Origin: Lachnospiraceae bacterium G41
GTDB taxonomy: Bacteria > Bacillota > Clostridia > Lachnospirales > Lachnospiraceae
Direction: 5' to 3'
Length of the DNA stretch: 53,189 nucleotides
Assembly (NCBI GenBank): GCA_900100245.1
Contig: FNEU01000014.1
Location: 1-53,189, forward strand
The translations under genes and the position numbers were made by a program. Numbering within the stretch: position 1 is the first letter of the stretch; each line of letters begins with the position of its first letter. Below, piece after piece: positions 8,249 to 17,143 of this stretch. Under the pieces are notes generated by a model, which was given only the letters and a program-made list of their open reading frames with translations, did no database searches and was not told the origin of the DNA.

Positions 8249-11200
8249 ATGTATTTAAAAAGCATTGAAGTCCAGGGCTTCAAGTCTTTTGCAAATAAAA
8301 TATCGTTCCAGTTTACAAACGGAATCACCGGAATTGTAGGACCTAACGGTTCGGGTAAAAGTAATGTAGCCGACGCCGTAAGATGGGTTCTCGGAGAACA
8401 GAGAATCAAGCAGTTAAGAGGAGCATCCATGCAGGATGTTATTTTTTCGGGTACTCAGTTAAGAAAACCCGTAGGAAGCGCTTATGTTGCGATTACTCTT
8501 GATAATTCTGATCACGCACTGGCAATTGACTTTGATGAAGTTACGGTTGCCAGAAGAATTTACCGTTCAGGTGAGTCCGAATATCTTATTAACGGTACTG
8601 TATGCCGTCTAAAAGATGTAAACGAACTCTTTTATGATACCGGCATCGGCAAAGAAGGCTATTCCATCATCGGTCAGGGTCAGATTGATAAAATCTTAAG
8701 CTCCAAGCCCGAAGACAGAAGAGAACTCTTCGACGAGGCCGCAGGTATCGTTAAATTTAAAAGAAGAAAAGTTGAAACCTTAAAGAAACTGGAAAACGAA
8801 AGAGCAAATCTTCTTCGTGTAACGGATATTCTGTCCGAGCTCGACAGACAGATCGGACCTCTCGAAAAGCAATCCCAGAAAGCAAAAGTATATTTATCCA
8901 AGAAAGAAGACTTAAAAAAGTACGATATCAACGTATTTTTGCTTGATTCTGCAGCAATTGACAAAAAGATTGCTGATTTAACAGAAAAAGAAGGCATCGC
9001 TCAAAAGGATTATGATGATGCTGTTCTTTCTAGTGAAAAGCTTAAGAGAGATTATGAAGAAGTCGAGAACATCTTAACTCATCTTGAGGAAGAAATCGAT
9101 TCAAACCGTCAAAACTTAGCGGAAGCCGATGTTTTAAGAGAAAAACTCGAAGGTGAAATTAAAGTCTTAGACGAACAGATTTCATCGGCTACCGACAATA
9201 TGGGACATTTGGATTCAAGGTTAAAAGATCTTGATAACTTACTTTCGTCCAAAACCGATGAAATCAACAAGGTTGTTGAATTAAAAACTGAAATCGACAA
9301 AGAAATAAACGATAAAAAAGAAGCTTCCGACAAAGCCAAGGCAGAACTTGACGAGGTCGAAGCAATGATTGAGACTGTAAGCGCTTATATTGATAAGGGC
9401 AACAGCTACATCAGAGAACTTTTAAACGAGAGAGCAACGGTAAAGGCTGAAATCTCCGGTATTGAAACCAATATTTCCCAGAAAAACATCAGACTTTCCG
9501 AGATTAACGCAAAACTTCTTACCGCAAAGTCCGTAGAGGCAAAGCATAACGAAGAAGTTAAGAAATTCGAAGAAGAATTCAACAAAATCACTGAAGAAAT
9601 CGCGGATTTAAATAAAAAGAGCAAGAAACTTGACGGCGAAACCGCCAAATTCCATGATGAATTATCAAATTGCGACGATAAATTAAAGGAAGTTCAGTCC
9701 AAATATCATCAGGAAAAATCCAAACTCGAAGCGGTTACAAACATTTCCGAGAGATATGACGGCTTTAACTCATCCATTAAAAGAGTGATGGAAGAGAAGT
9801 CTTCTGACAAGAAGATTATCGGCGTTGTGGCTGATATTATCAAAGTTGAAAAGAAATACGAAACAGCTATCGAAATAGCACTTGGCGGCAATATTCAGAA
9901 CATTGTTACAAAGGATGAAGAATGCGCCAAGAGATTAATTGAAATATTAAAGAAGGAAAAAGCCGGAAGAGCTACATTCCTTCCTATAACTTCCATTACT
10001 AATCCCGAGAAGTTTAAACAGCCTGAGTCCCTAAAAGAAAAAGGCGTACTCGGCAAAGCTGATGAAATAGTAGAAATAGCAGATGAATACAAGGATGTTG
10101 CAAGAACACTTCTTGGAAAAATCCTTGTGGTTGATACTGTAGACAATGCTTTAAAGATTGCTAAGAAATACGAATACGGCATCAGAATGGTTACGCTTGA
10201 AGGCGAAATGTTAATCCCCGGCGGCGGAATCAGCGGCGGTCATTTTAAGAACAACTCGAATCTTTTAGGAAGAAGACGAGAAATCGAAGAACTTGAAAAG
10301 AATGTAAAGAAGCTTTTTGAAGAGCAGAATGCTATCTTAGAAGAGATTGAAAACATCAAGTCAAAGAGAAACGAAGTCAGAGCCGCTATCATCAAGAATA
10401 AAGATGATTTGCAGAAGGCATTCTTAAGACAGAATACCGCCAGAATGAACTGTGATAATGCCAAGGAAAAGATGGGTTCGACCATGTCTGATTATGATGC
10501 TTTAAAAGAAGAAGCAGCCATGATCAACCTTGACCTTGAGACTTTAAACAAACAGAAGAGTGAAAAAGAAAGTCTTTTCGACGAGTCAATCAAGAACGAG
10601 GAAAAAGAAAATAAGACCATAGAAGAAAAGCAGAAAGAACTTGCAACTTTAAAGACTGACGAAGGCAATAAGTCTAAGAACGTAAACGATTCCACTCTGG
10701 TAATGGAAAAACTCTATCAGAAGCAGGAATTCGAACAGTCCAATTTAAACAGACTTAAAGGTGACTTTGACAAATTAACAGCCGAAAAAGAAGAGGTAAT
10801 CGAAGCAAGAACAAATACCGAAAAAGAAATCGGAATTAAGAAGGAAAATCTTGAAAGCATAAAAGAAACCATCAAGGCAAGCTTTACCTCACAGTCCGAA
10901 TCACAGAAGAAATTAAGCGAAGATACAGCCAGAAAAGAAGAACTTCTTGCTAAGAGAAAGTCCTATTTTGACGAGAAAGATGCTATATCTTCAAAGATAA
11001 ACGAGTTTGACAAGGAACTTTTCAGACTTCGCAGCGCAAAGGAAAAACAGCAGGAAAATCTTGCGAACTTCTCTTCATATATCTGGCAGGAATACGATAT
11101 TACATTTCAGGATGCAAAGCTTCTTCGTGATGAAGAACTTACAAATCTCTCCGAGATGAAGAAGATGATTCATTCTTTGAAGGATGATATCAAGAAACTT

Positions 11201-11833
11201 GGCGATGTAAACGTAAATGCTATTGAAGAATACAAAGAAGTATTTGAGAGACATTCGTTCCTTTCTGCACAGCACGCAGATTTACAGCAGGCAGAAAAAG
11301 AACTTGTTAAGATAATCGATGAACTCGATGTGGCTATGAGAGTTCAGTTTAAGGAACAGTTCGGTCGTATTTCTTCAGAGTTTGACAAAGTTTTCAGAGA
11401 ACTCTTCGGAGGCGGAAAAGCAGAACTCGAACTGTTGGATGAAGAAGATATTCTCGAGGCAGGCATTAAGATTATTGCTCAGCCGCCGGGAAAGAAACTT
11501 CAGAATATGATGCAGTTATCCGGTGGTGAAAAAGCTTTAACAGCGATTTCTCTGCTGTTTGCAATTCAGAATTTAAAACCTTCGCCTTTCTGTCTTTTAG
11601 ACGAAATTGAGGCTGCGCTTGATGAAAGCAATGTCGACAGATTTGCCAAATATCTCTTAAAGATGACGAAGAATACACAGTTCATAGTTATCACACACAG
11701 ACGAGGCACTATGAAGCAGGCAGACAGACTCTACGGTATCACAATGCAGGAGAAGGGTGTATCAGCACTCGTTTCCGTCGATCTTGTAGACAAACTGCTT
11801 GAAGACGAAGAAAAGAAAAAGGCTAAAAAATAA
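8249..11833 (+). CDS. smc: Chromosome segregation ATPase SMC
   Basis: Condensin subunit, 1194 residues, which organises and helps segregate the chromosome with ScpA and ScpB. The N-terminal half-ATPase carries GPNGSGKSN (Walker A, about residues 32-40). Long coiled coils flank a hinge at about 510-670, and the C-terminal half carries LSGGEKAL (ABC signature) and CLLDEIEAALD (Walker B). Length is normal. It begins one base after rnc ends and overlaps ftsY by one base. scpA and scpB are not in the window. The coiled coils produce several spurious reverse-strand open frames. Confidence 0.97.
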   Translation: MYLKSIEVQGFKSFANKISFQFTNGITGIVGPNGSGKSNVADAVRWVLGEQRIKQLRGASMQDVIFSGTQLRKPVGSAYVAITLDNSDHALAIDFDEVTVARRIYRSGESEYLINGTVCRLKDVNELFYDTGIGKEGYSIIGQGQIDKILSSKPEDRRELFDEAAGIVKFKRRKVETLKKLENERANLLRVTDILSELDRQIGPLEKQSQKAKVYLSKKEDLKKYDINVFLLDSAAIDKKIADLTEKEGIAQKDYDDAVLSSEKLKRDYEEVENILTHLEEEIDSNRQNLAEADVLREKLEGEIKVLDEQISSATDNMGHLDSRLKDLDNLLSSKTDEINKVVELKTEIDKEINDKKEASDKAKAELDEVEAMIETVSAYIDKGNSYIRELLNERATVKAEISGIETNISQKNIRLSEINAKLLTAKSVEAKHNEEVKKFEEEFNKITEEIADLNKKSKKLDGETAKFHDELSNCDDKLKEVQSKYHQEKSKLEAVTNISERYDGFNSSIKRVMEEKSSDKKIIGVVADIIKVEKKYETAIEIALGGNIQNIVTKDEECAKRLIEILKKEKAGRATFLPITSITNPEKFKQPESLKEKGVLGKADEIVEIADEYKDVARTLLGKILVVDTVDNALKIAKKYEYGIRMVTLEGEMLIPGGGISGGHFKNNSNLLGRRREIEELEKNVKKLFEEQNAILEEIENIKSKRNEVRAAIIKNKDDLQKAFLRQNTARMNCDNAKEKMGSTMSDYDALKEEAAMINLDLETLNKQKSEKESLFDESIKNEEKENKTIEEKQKELATLKTDEGNKSKNVNDSTLVMEKLYQKQEFEQSNLNRLKGDFDKLTAEKEEVIEARTNTEKEIGIKKENLESIKETIKASFTSQSESQKKLSEDTARKEELLAKRKSYFDEKDAISSKINEFDKELFRLRSAKEKQQENLANFSSYIWQEYDITFQDAKLLRDEELTNLSEMKKMIHSLKDDIKKLGDVNVNAIEEYKEVFERHSFLSAQHADLQQAEKELVKIIDELDVAMRVQFKEQFGRISSEFDKVFRELFGGGKAELELLDEEDILEAGIKIIAQPPGKKLQNMMQLSGGEKALTAISLLFAIQNLKPSPFCLLDEIEAALDESNVDRFAKYLLKMTKNTQFIVITHRRGTMKQADRLYGITMQEKGVSALVSVDLVDKLLEDEEKKKAKK

Positions 11834-12759
11834 TGGAAAAAGAAAAAAGCGGTTTCTTTGCCAAACTGAAAAGCGGTTTAAATAAAACAAGAATTAACCT
11901 TTTAGACGGTTTAGACAGCGTTTTCCACGGCTTTTCGGAGATAGACGACGATTTTTACGAGGAACTCGAAGAAGTGCTTGTAATGGCCGATATCGGCGTT
12001 ACAACGACAAGCGAGATAATCGAAGAAATCAAAACTCTGGTAAAAATTGAACATATTAAGAAGCCTGAAGAGTGCAAGGATTATATTATCAATCTTTTAT
12101 CAGACAGACTTAATATCGAAGGCGATCAGTATCCTTTCGAACATGAAAAATCAATTATCTTTGTGATTGGTGTAAACGGTGTTGGAAAAACCACTTCCAT
12201 AGGAAAGCTTGCTTACAATTTTAAGGAAGATAAGAAAAAGGTTTTGATTGCCGCAGCAGATACATTCAGAGCCGCAGCTACGGAACAGCTTGAAACCTGG
12301 GCAGACAGGGTCGGTGTTCCGATGATTGGTGCAAAAGAAGGTACCGATCCTGCAAGTGTAATATATGATGCACTCCAGTCTGCAAGAGCCAGAGATGTTG
12401 ATATTCTTTTATGCGATACCGCAGGAAGACTTCATAATAAAAAGAACCTGATGGAAGAATTAAAGAAGATGAACAGAATCATCGACCGGGAATTCCCCGG
12501 AATTCATCGTGAAAACTTCCTTGTTCTCGATGCTTCCACAGGGCAGAATGCACTTAATCAGGCCAAGGAATTCAAAGAAGCCTGTGATATTACAGGCATT
12601 ATCCTTACAAAGATGGACGGAACCGCAAAGGGCGGTATTGCAATTGCCATCTGGAATGAGCTTAAAATACCGGTTAAATACATCGGTGTAGGCGAAGGAA
12701 TAGAAGATTTGCAGAAATTTGATTCAAAATCCTTCGTAAAAGCTATATTTGAAGAATAA
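11833..12759 (+). CDS. ftsY: Signal recognition particle receptor FtsY
   Basis: SRP-GTPase that docks ribosome-SRP complexes at the membrane. The 308-residue protein has only a short N-terminal region before the NG domain, so the long acidic A domain of E. coli FtsY is absent, as usual in Firmicutes. GTPase motifs: GVNGVGKTTS (G1), DTFRAAA (SRP insertion box), DTAGR (G3), TKMDG (G4). It overlaps smc by one base and ends the plsX block, with a terminator directly behind. Confidence 0.96.
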   Translation: MEKEKSGFFAKLKSGLNKTRINLLDGLDSVFHGFSEIDDDFYEELEEVLVMADIGVTTTSEIIEEIKTLVKIEHIKKPEECKDYIINLLSDRLNIEGDQYPFEHEKSIIFVIGVNGVGKTTSIGKLAYNFKEDKKKVLIAAADTFRAAATEQLETWADRVGVPMIGAKEGTDPASVIYDALQSARARDVDILLCDTAGRLHNKKNLMEELKKMNRIIDREFPGIHRENFLVLDASTGQNALNQAKEFKEACDITGIILTKMDGTAKGGIAIAIWNELKIPVKYIGVGEGIEDLQKFDSKSFVKAIFEE

Positions 12760-12765
12760 TTTACA

Positions 12766-12805
12766 GGGTGTCAAGTAAAAAGTCTTGACACCCTTATTAT
12801 TTTTT
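12766..12805 (+). terminator. Rho-independent terminator after ftsY
   Basis: GGGTGTCAAG pairs perfectly with CTTGACACCC around an 8-base A-rich loop, followed by TTATTATTTTT. It separates the plsX-ftsY unit from ylxM-ffh. Confidence 0.9.
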
Positions 12806-12871
12806 GCTATATTTAACAAGCTGCGGTTATTTTGGCCGCATTGTGTAAAGATTTGATTAAATATAAAGTCT

Positions 12872-13210
12872 ATGGACAGAATAAAAGAAAGAGCACTCCT
12901 ATTTGATATATACGGCAATCTCTTAACCGAACATCAGCAAAAGATTTATTCGGATGTTGTCGAAAATGATTTTTCACTCTCGGAAATCGGCGAAGAGATA
13001 GGAATTTCCAGACAGGGCGTGCATGATGCTGTAAAAAGAATCGATAAAATCCTTGCGGAATATGAAGAAAAGCTTCATTTCGCCGAAAATTATCAGAAAA
13101 ATATCGAGACCATAGAAAAAATCAAGCACGAAATTTACATTCTTTCCGAAAAAGGTGCTGATACCGCGAATATCGGAAAGCTTATTGATAAATTATCTGA
13201 GGACCTGTAA
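12872..13210 (+). CDS. ylxM: YlxM family (UPF0122) SRP-associated DNA-binding-like protein
   Basis: A 112-residue helix-turn-helix protein of the YlxM/P13 family, always found just before ffh in Firmicutes and reported to affect SRP function in streptococci. The sigma-70 region-4-like helix-turn-helix is visible at about 35-60 (FSLSEIGEEIGISRQGVHDAVKR), followed by a helical tail. It ends with TAATG overlapping the ffh start by one base. No strong ribosome binding site precedes it. Confidence 0.9.
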   Translation: MDRIKERALLFDIYGNLLTEHQQKIYSDVVENDFSLSEIGEEIGISRQGVHDAVKRIDKILAEYEEKLHFAENYQKNIETIEKIKHEIYILSEKGADTANIGKLIDKLSEDL

Positions 13211-14580
13211 TGGCTTTTGAAAATTTAACGGATAAACTTACAAAAGTATTTAAAAATCTTCGTTCTAAGGGACGCCTCACCGAAGAAGACGTTAAGGTTG
13301 CCCTAAAAGAAGTAAAATTAGCGCTTCTTGAAGCGGACGTTAACTATAAAGTAGTTAAAAACTTTATTAAGTCTGTAGAAGAAAGAGCTGTCGGCAGCGA
13401 AGTTCTCGAAGGCTTAAATCCCGGACAGGCAGTTGTTAAAATTGTAAACGAAGAACTTACCAAGGTTTTAGGAGATGAAACCGTAGAACTTAAATTTGAG
13501 CCCGGACAGGCAACTACGGTTATTATGCTCTGCGGTTTAAACGGTGCAGGTAAAACAACCACCGCGGCAAAGCTCGCAGGACAGTTCATTAAAAAGGGCA
13601 AGAAACCTTTACTCGTAGCACTTGATGTTTATCGTCCCGCAGCTATCAAACAGTTGCAGGTAAACGGTGAAAAACAGGGCGTTGACGTATTTTCGATGGG
13701 AGATAATGTAAATCCCGTAGAAATCGCTAAAAAGAGCCTTGAATACGCAGCCAAGAACAATGAAAATGTTGTAATCTTTGATACTGCAGGACGTCTTCAG
13801 ATTGATGAAGAATTAATGCAGGAGCTTATTAATATAAAAAAGAACGTAACGGTTCACAAGACTATCCTTGTAGTCGATGCCATGATCGGTCAGGATTCCG
13901 TAAATGTGGCTAAAGACTTCAACGAAAAAGTCGGAGTCGACGGACTTATCTTATCAAAGATGGACGGCGACACCAGAGGCGGTGCGGCACTTTCCATCAA
14001 AGCGGTTACCGGAGTTCCCATTCTTTATGTCGGTATGGGCGAGAAGTTATCCGATCTCGAACAGTTTTATCCCGACAGAATGGCAAACAGAATTCTCGGT
14101 ATGGGTGATGTCTTAACTCTCATCGATAAAGTAATGGCTGAAAAAGACGAGATCGATGAAGAAAAAGAAAAAGACATGATGGGAAGACTCAAGAAAGGTA
14201 AATTCGATTTTAACGATTACCTTGAGAGTATGAACCAGATGAAAAAAATGGGCGGTCTTTCGTCAATGCTCGGACTTATGCCTAATATGGGCATTTCCAA
14301 GGATGACCTTGAGGGTGCCGTAGATGAAAAGCAGCTTAAACAGATGGAAGCAATTGTTCTTTCCATGACTAAGAAAGAGCGTTCAAATCCCAAGATTTTA
14401 AATCCGCAGAGAAAGCACAGAATTGCCAAGGGTGCAGGAGTTGATATCTCTGTAGTGAACAGATTCATCAAACAGTTTGAGCAGACACAGAAACTGATGA
14501 AGCAGATGCCCGGTCTTATGGGCGGTAAGAAAAGAGGTCCCTTCGGCGGTTTCGGCGGTTTCCCTAAGATGCCTTTTTAA
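13210..14580 (+). CDS. ffh: Signal recognition particle protein Ffh
   Basis: SRP54 homologue, 456 residues, which binds signal sequences emerging from the ribosome together with the 4.5S/scRNA. An NG GTPase domain (GLNGAGKTT, DVYRPAA, DTAGR, SKMDGD) is followed by the methionine-rich M domain (about 300-456). The signal-sequence groove and RNA-binding region contain MTKKERSNP and RKHRIAKGAG. It overlaps ylxM and is followed after 70 bases by rpsP. Confidence 0.97.
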   Translation: MAFENLTDKLTKVFKNLRSKGRLTEEDVKVALKEVKLALLEADVNYKVVKNFIKSVEERAVGSEVLEGLNPGQAVVKIVNEELTKVLGDETVELKFEPGQATTVIMLCGLNGAGKTTTAAKLAGQFIKKGKKPLLVALDVYRPAAIKQLQVNGEKQGVDVFSMGDNVNPVEIAKKSLEYAAKNNENVVIFDTAGRLQIDEELMQELINIKKNVTVHKTILVVDAMIGQDSVNVAKDFNEKVGVDGLILSKMDGDTRGGAALSIKAVTGVPILYVGMGEKLSDLEQFYPDRMANRILGMGDVLTLIDKVMAEKDEIDEEKEKDMMGRLKKGKFDFNDYLESMNQMKKMGGLSSMLGLMPNMGISKDDLEGAVDEKQLKQMEAIVLSMTKKERSNPKILNPQRKHRIAKGAGVDISVVNRFIKQFEQTQKLMKQMPGLMGGKKRGPFGGFGGFPKMPF

Positions 14581-14650
14581 GTCAACAACTTCTATTTGGA
14601 GTTTTGAATAAATAATGATTATATTTTTATATTTTATGGAGGACTAAAAA

Positions 14651-14896
14651 ATGTCAGTTAAAATCAGATTAAGCAGAATGGGTTATAAGAGAAATCCTAT
14701 TTACAGAATCGTTGTTTCAGATTCCAGAACAGCAAGAAACGGTGGATGCATCGAAGAAATCGGTACATATGATCCTAACAAGAATCCTTCTGAGTTCAAG
14801 GTTAACGAAGAAGCAGCTAAGAAATGGTTAAATAACGGCGCTCAGCCTACAGAAACCGTTGCTAAGATTTTCAAGATTGCAGGTATTGAAAAATAG
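14651..14896 (+). CDS. rpsP: Ribosomal protein bS16
   Basis: Small-subunit protein, 81 residues, with the conserved start VKIRLSRMG and [15 protein letters not shown] site precedes the ATG by a good distance. Order ffh-rpsP-khpA is standard. Confidence 0.97.
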   Translation: MSVKIRLSRMGYKRNPIYRIVVSDSRTARNGGCIEEIGTYDPNKNPSEFKVNEEAAKKWLNNGAQPTETVAKIFKIAGIEK

Positions 14897-14922
14897 GAGA
14901 ATGATTCACAGGAGGCGCATAA

Positions 14923-15150
14923 GTGAAGGAATTAGTTGAAACTATCGCAAAAGCCCTCGTAGATCATCCCGAAGAAGTGACTGTAACTGAAAATATTGAC
15001 GGAAAGAATGTCGAAATTAACCTTCATGTTGCTCAGAGCGATATGGGTAAGGTTATCGGCAAACAGGGCAGAATTGCTAAAGCAATAAGAGTCGTTGTAA
15101 AAGCGGCTTCCGTTAAGGATGATTTGCAGGTCGATGTTAACATCGATTAA
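14923..15150 (+). CDS. khpA: KH-domain RNA-binding protein KhpA
   Basis: A 75-residue single KH-domain protein that, with KhpB/EloR in other Firmicutes, binds RNA and affects cell elongation. The RNA-binding GxxG loop is VIGKQGR. The start is GTG at 14923, supported by AGGAGG at 14910-14915. It is normally followed by rimM and trmD; here a weak hairpin terminator and a new promoter lead straight to rplS. Confidence 0.93.
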   Translation: MKELVETIAKALVDHPEEVTVTENIDGKNVEINLHVAQSDMGKVIGKQGRIAKAIRVVVKAASVKDDLQVDVNID

Positions 15151-15174
15151 TGTTTTATTATGTTAATCGTTTTT
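15144..15174 (+). terminator. Probable terminator after khpA
   Basis: CGATTAA (overlapping the khpA stop) pairs with TTAATCG across a 12-base AT-rich loop and is followed by TTTTT. The stem is weak, but its place just before a new promoter supports a transcription boundary. Confidence 0.5.
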
Positions 15175-15175
15175 G

Positions 15176-15209
15176 TTGACTTATTTGAATTAATGTGGTA
15201 ATTTATTAT
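15176..15209 (+). promoter_or_regulatory. Promoter for rplS
   Basis: TTGACT, 17 bases, then TAATTT; a better -10 (TATTAT) lies five bases further on but at 22-base spacing. Either gives a leader of about 75 bases for rplS. Confidence 0.6.
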
Positions 15210-15211
15210 AG

Positions 15212-15283
15212 TTGCGTGTAAAGAGATGGTCCGCTGAGCTTTTTAGACTTAAGAACATCCGATGAAACAAAGGAGATATACAA
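15212..15283 (+). ncRNA. Probable L19 ribosomal protein leader
   Basis: The 5' untranslated region of rplS contains GGTCCGCTGAG and, later, CATCCGATGAAACAAAGGAG. These resemble conserved blocks of the Firmicute L19 leader, a structured element thought to bind L19 for feedback control. A GATG/CATC pairing across the region is possible. Identification is from memory of the motif; a covariance-model scan with the L19_leader family would decide it. Confidence 0.55.
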
Positions 15284-15628
15284 ATGAACGAAATTATCAA
15301 AGAGATTGAAAATGCTCAGTTAAAAGAGAGCGTACCCGCTTTCGAAGTCGGTGATACCGTAAGAGTACACAACAGAATTCAGGAAGGTAACAAATCCAGA
15401 ATCCAGATTTTCGAAGGAACAGTTATTAAGATTCAGGGCGGTTCAAACCGTCAGACATTTACAGTTCGTAAGATTTCTAACGGCTGTGGTGTAGAAAAGA
15501 CTTGGCCCATTCATTCCCCTAACGTTGCTGACGTAGAGGTTGTTCGTAAGGGTAAGATAAGAAGAGCAAAACTTTTCTACTTAAGAGACAGAGTCGGAAA
15601 GAAAGCGAAAGTAAAAGAGAAAATCTAA
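15284..15628 (+). CDS. rplS: Ribosomal protein bL19
   Basis: Large-subunit protein at the 30S-50S interface, 114 residues, with the usual [10 protein letters not shown] and GTVIKIQGG stretches and a basic C-terminus. An AAAGGAG site precedes the ATG. It has its own promoter and leader and a strong terminator, so it can be read as a single gene, unlike the usual rpsP-rimM-trmD-rplS operon. Confidence 0.97.
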   Translation: MNEIIKEIENAQLKESVPAFEVGDTVRVHNRIQEGNKSRIQIFEGTVIKIQGGSNRQTFTVRKISNGCGVEKTWPIHSPNVADVEVVRKGKIRRAKLFYLRDRVGKKAKVKEKI

Positions 15629-15640
15629 TCTTAAAAACGA

Positions 15641-15666
15641 GGCAGGATTTAATTCCTGCCTTTTTT
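15641..15666 (+). terminator. Rho-independent terminator after rplS
   Basis: GGCAGGA pairs with TCCTGCC around TTTAAT and is followed by TTTTTT. The next gene starts only eight bases later, so read-through is needed or an unseen promoter lies within it. Confidence 0.92.
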
Positions 15667-15673
15667 AGAAAAT

Positions 15674-16258
15674 ATGAAAAAACGTCAGGGACTTACATTT
15701 GTAAAAAAAGAAAAGAAGATCAAGCCGCATCATTTCACGGGACTTTTTGTTTTGCTGTTCTGGATGGCGGCGGTTTCTTTTATTGCCTTTGTATTGGTCC
15801 TTGTATTCGGAACCAAAACCGCAGTTATCGGCGACGGAATGAATCCTGCACTTTATAATTCAGGCGAAGTTTTGATAAACAAATCTTCATATGTGCTTTT
15901 AAAGCCCAGAGTAGGCCAGATAATTGCCTTTTATCCTAACGGCAACAAGAATTCTTATCTTTATCTTAAAAGAGTCGTAGCAGTCGGCGGTGATGAAGTC
16001 TTAATAGAAAACGGTCATTTGTATATTAACGGTGAACTTTTTGAAGACGAAGATTTATATGACCCTATGGAATATGCCGGACTTGCGGAAAATCCCATAG
16101 TTCTTGCCAAGGACGAATATTTCGTACTGGGTGACAACAGAAACGATTCCGAAGACTCAAGATACGGTAATATTGGACCTGTTCAAAGAGACGATATTAT
16201 CGGACGAGTTTGGTTTCGATATAAAGTAGATGATAAAAAAGCAAAGATTATATTTTAG
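15674..16258 (+). CDS. Signal peptidase I homologue lacking the catalytic serine
   Basis: A 194-residue type I signal peptidase fold: a cytosolic basic N-terminus, one membrane segment at about 24-46 and an extracytoplasmic S26 domain. The general-base lysine is present in LKRVVAVGGD (Lys99), and GDNRNDSEDSRYG matches conserved boxes. In the serine box, however, the residue aligned with the nucleophile is Gly55 (GDGMNP; the paralogue at 17144 has GRSMEN). The codon GGA is two changes away from AGC/AGT, so a simple sequencing slip is unlikely. It is therefore probably not a working protease by the Ser/Lys mechanism. It could be a chaperone or regulator of the active paralogue; the function is unknown. 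Confidence 0.85.
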   Translation: MKKRQGLTFVKKEKKIKPHHFTGLFVLLFWMAAVSFIAFVLVLVFGTKTAVIGDGMNPALYNSGEVLINKSSYVLLKPRVGQIIAFYPNGNKNSYLYLKRVVAVGGDEVLIENGHLYINGELFEDEDLYDPMEYAGLAENPIVLAKDEYFVLGDNRNDSEDSRYGNIGPVQRDDIIGRVWFRYKVDDKKAKIIF

Positions 16259-16261
16259 TTT

Positions 16262-17131
16262 ATGGGCGAAAACAAAAACTCAAAAATAAATATAAACTGG
16301 TACCCCGGCCATATGACCAAAGCAAGAAGAATGATGGAAGAAAACATCAAACTTGTTGATCTGGTTATTGAAATAATTGATGCCAGGGCTCCTAAGGCAT
16401 CCAGAAATCCTGACATTGATATGCTTGCTAAAAACAAATTCAGACTTGTTTTGATGAACAAGTCCGATATGTCCGATAAAAGCGACAATGAAAAATGGAA
16501 AGCCTATTTTGAAGAAAAAGGGATTAAATGCATACTAATTAACTCCAGAACAGGTCAGGGCGTAAAAACTTTAGATAACGTCATAAAAGAAGTATGCAAA
16601 GAGAAGATAGAGCGCGACAGAAAAAGAGGAATTCTTAAAAGAAGCATTAAATGTATGGTTGTAGGTATTCCCAATGTCGGCAAATCTACTTTTATCAATT
16701 CTCTTGCCGGAAAAGCCAAAGCCCAGACAGGCAATAAACCAGGTGTTACAAAAGGAAAACAGTGGATTTCTGTTAAAAATGACTTTGAACTCCTCGATAC
16801 ACCCGGTATTTTATGGCCTAAATTCGAAGATGAAAAAACAGGAATTATACTTGCCCTTATAGGCTCAGTCAATGATGACATTCTGCCTTTTGAGGAACTT
16901 GCATATTCCCTCATTGATATATTAAAATCTAAATATCCCGGAATTCTAAATTCCAAATATGAGATTGATGAGTCTGAAGACAATATAAAAATTCTTGAGA
17001 ATTATACTGTTAAAAGAAATCTCGTAAAATCAGGCGGCGATGCAGATATTGCAAGAGGCGCCAAGATGTTAATCGATGATTTCAGAAGCTGTAAAATCGG
17101 TAATCTTACTCTTGAAAATATAGAAAACTAA
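16262..17131 (+). CDS. rbgA: Ribosome biogenesis GTPase RbgA (YlqF)
   Basis: Circularly permuted GTPase needed for a late step of 50S assembly (L16 incorporation in B. subtilis). The permutation is visible: the G4 motif MNKSD comes first (about residue 64), then G1 GIPNVGKST and G3 DTPGI. The N-terminal NWYPGHM signature is also present. At 289 residues it has the usual length. It lies three bases behind the signal peptidase homologue, in the conserved rplS-lepB-rbgA-rnhB order. Confidence 0.96.
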   Translation: MGENKNSKININWYPGHMTKARRMMEENIKLVDLVIEIIDARAPKASRNPDIDMLAKNKFRLVLMNKSDMSDKSDNEKWKAYFEEKGIKCILINSRTGQGVKTLDNVIKEVCKEKIERDRKRGILKRSIKCMVVGIPNVGKSTFINSLAGKAKAQTGNKPGVTKGKQWISVKNDFELLDTPGILWPKFEDEKTGIILALIGSVNDDILPFEELAYSLIDILKSKYPGILNSKYEIDESEDNIKILENYTVKRNLVKSGGDADIARGAKMLIDDFRSCKIGNLTLENIEN

Positions 17132-17143
17132 AGGATACCTGCT

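Noticed and set aside
8680-11275. Several minus-strand open frames of 60-105 codons within smc
   Set aside because: Serine/phenylalanine-rich products of reverse-reading coiled-coil codons (GAA, AAA); no start signals.
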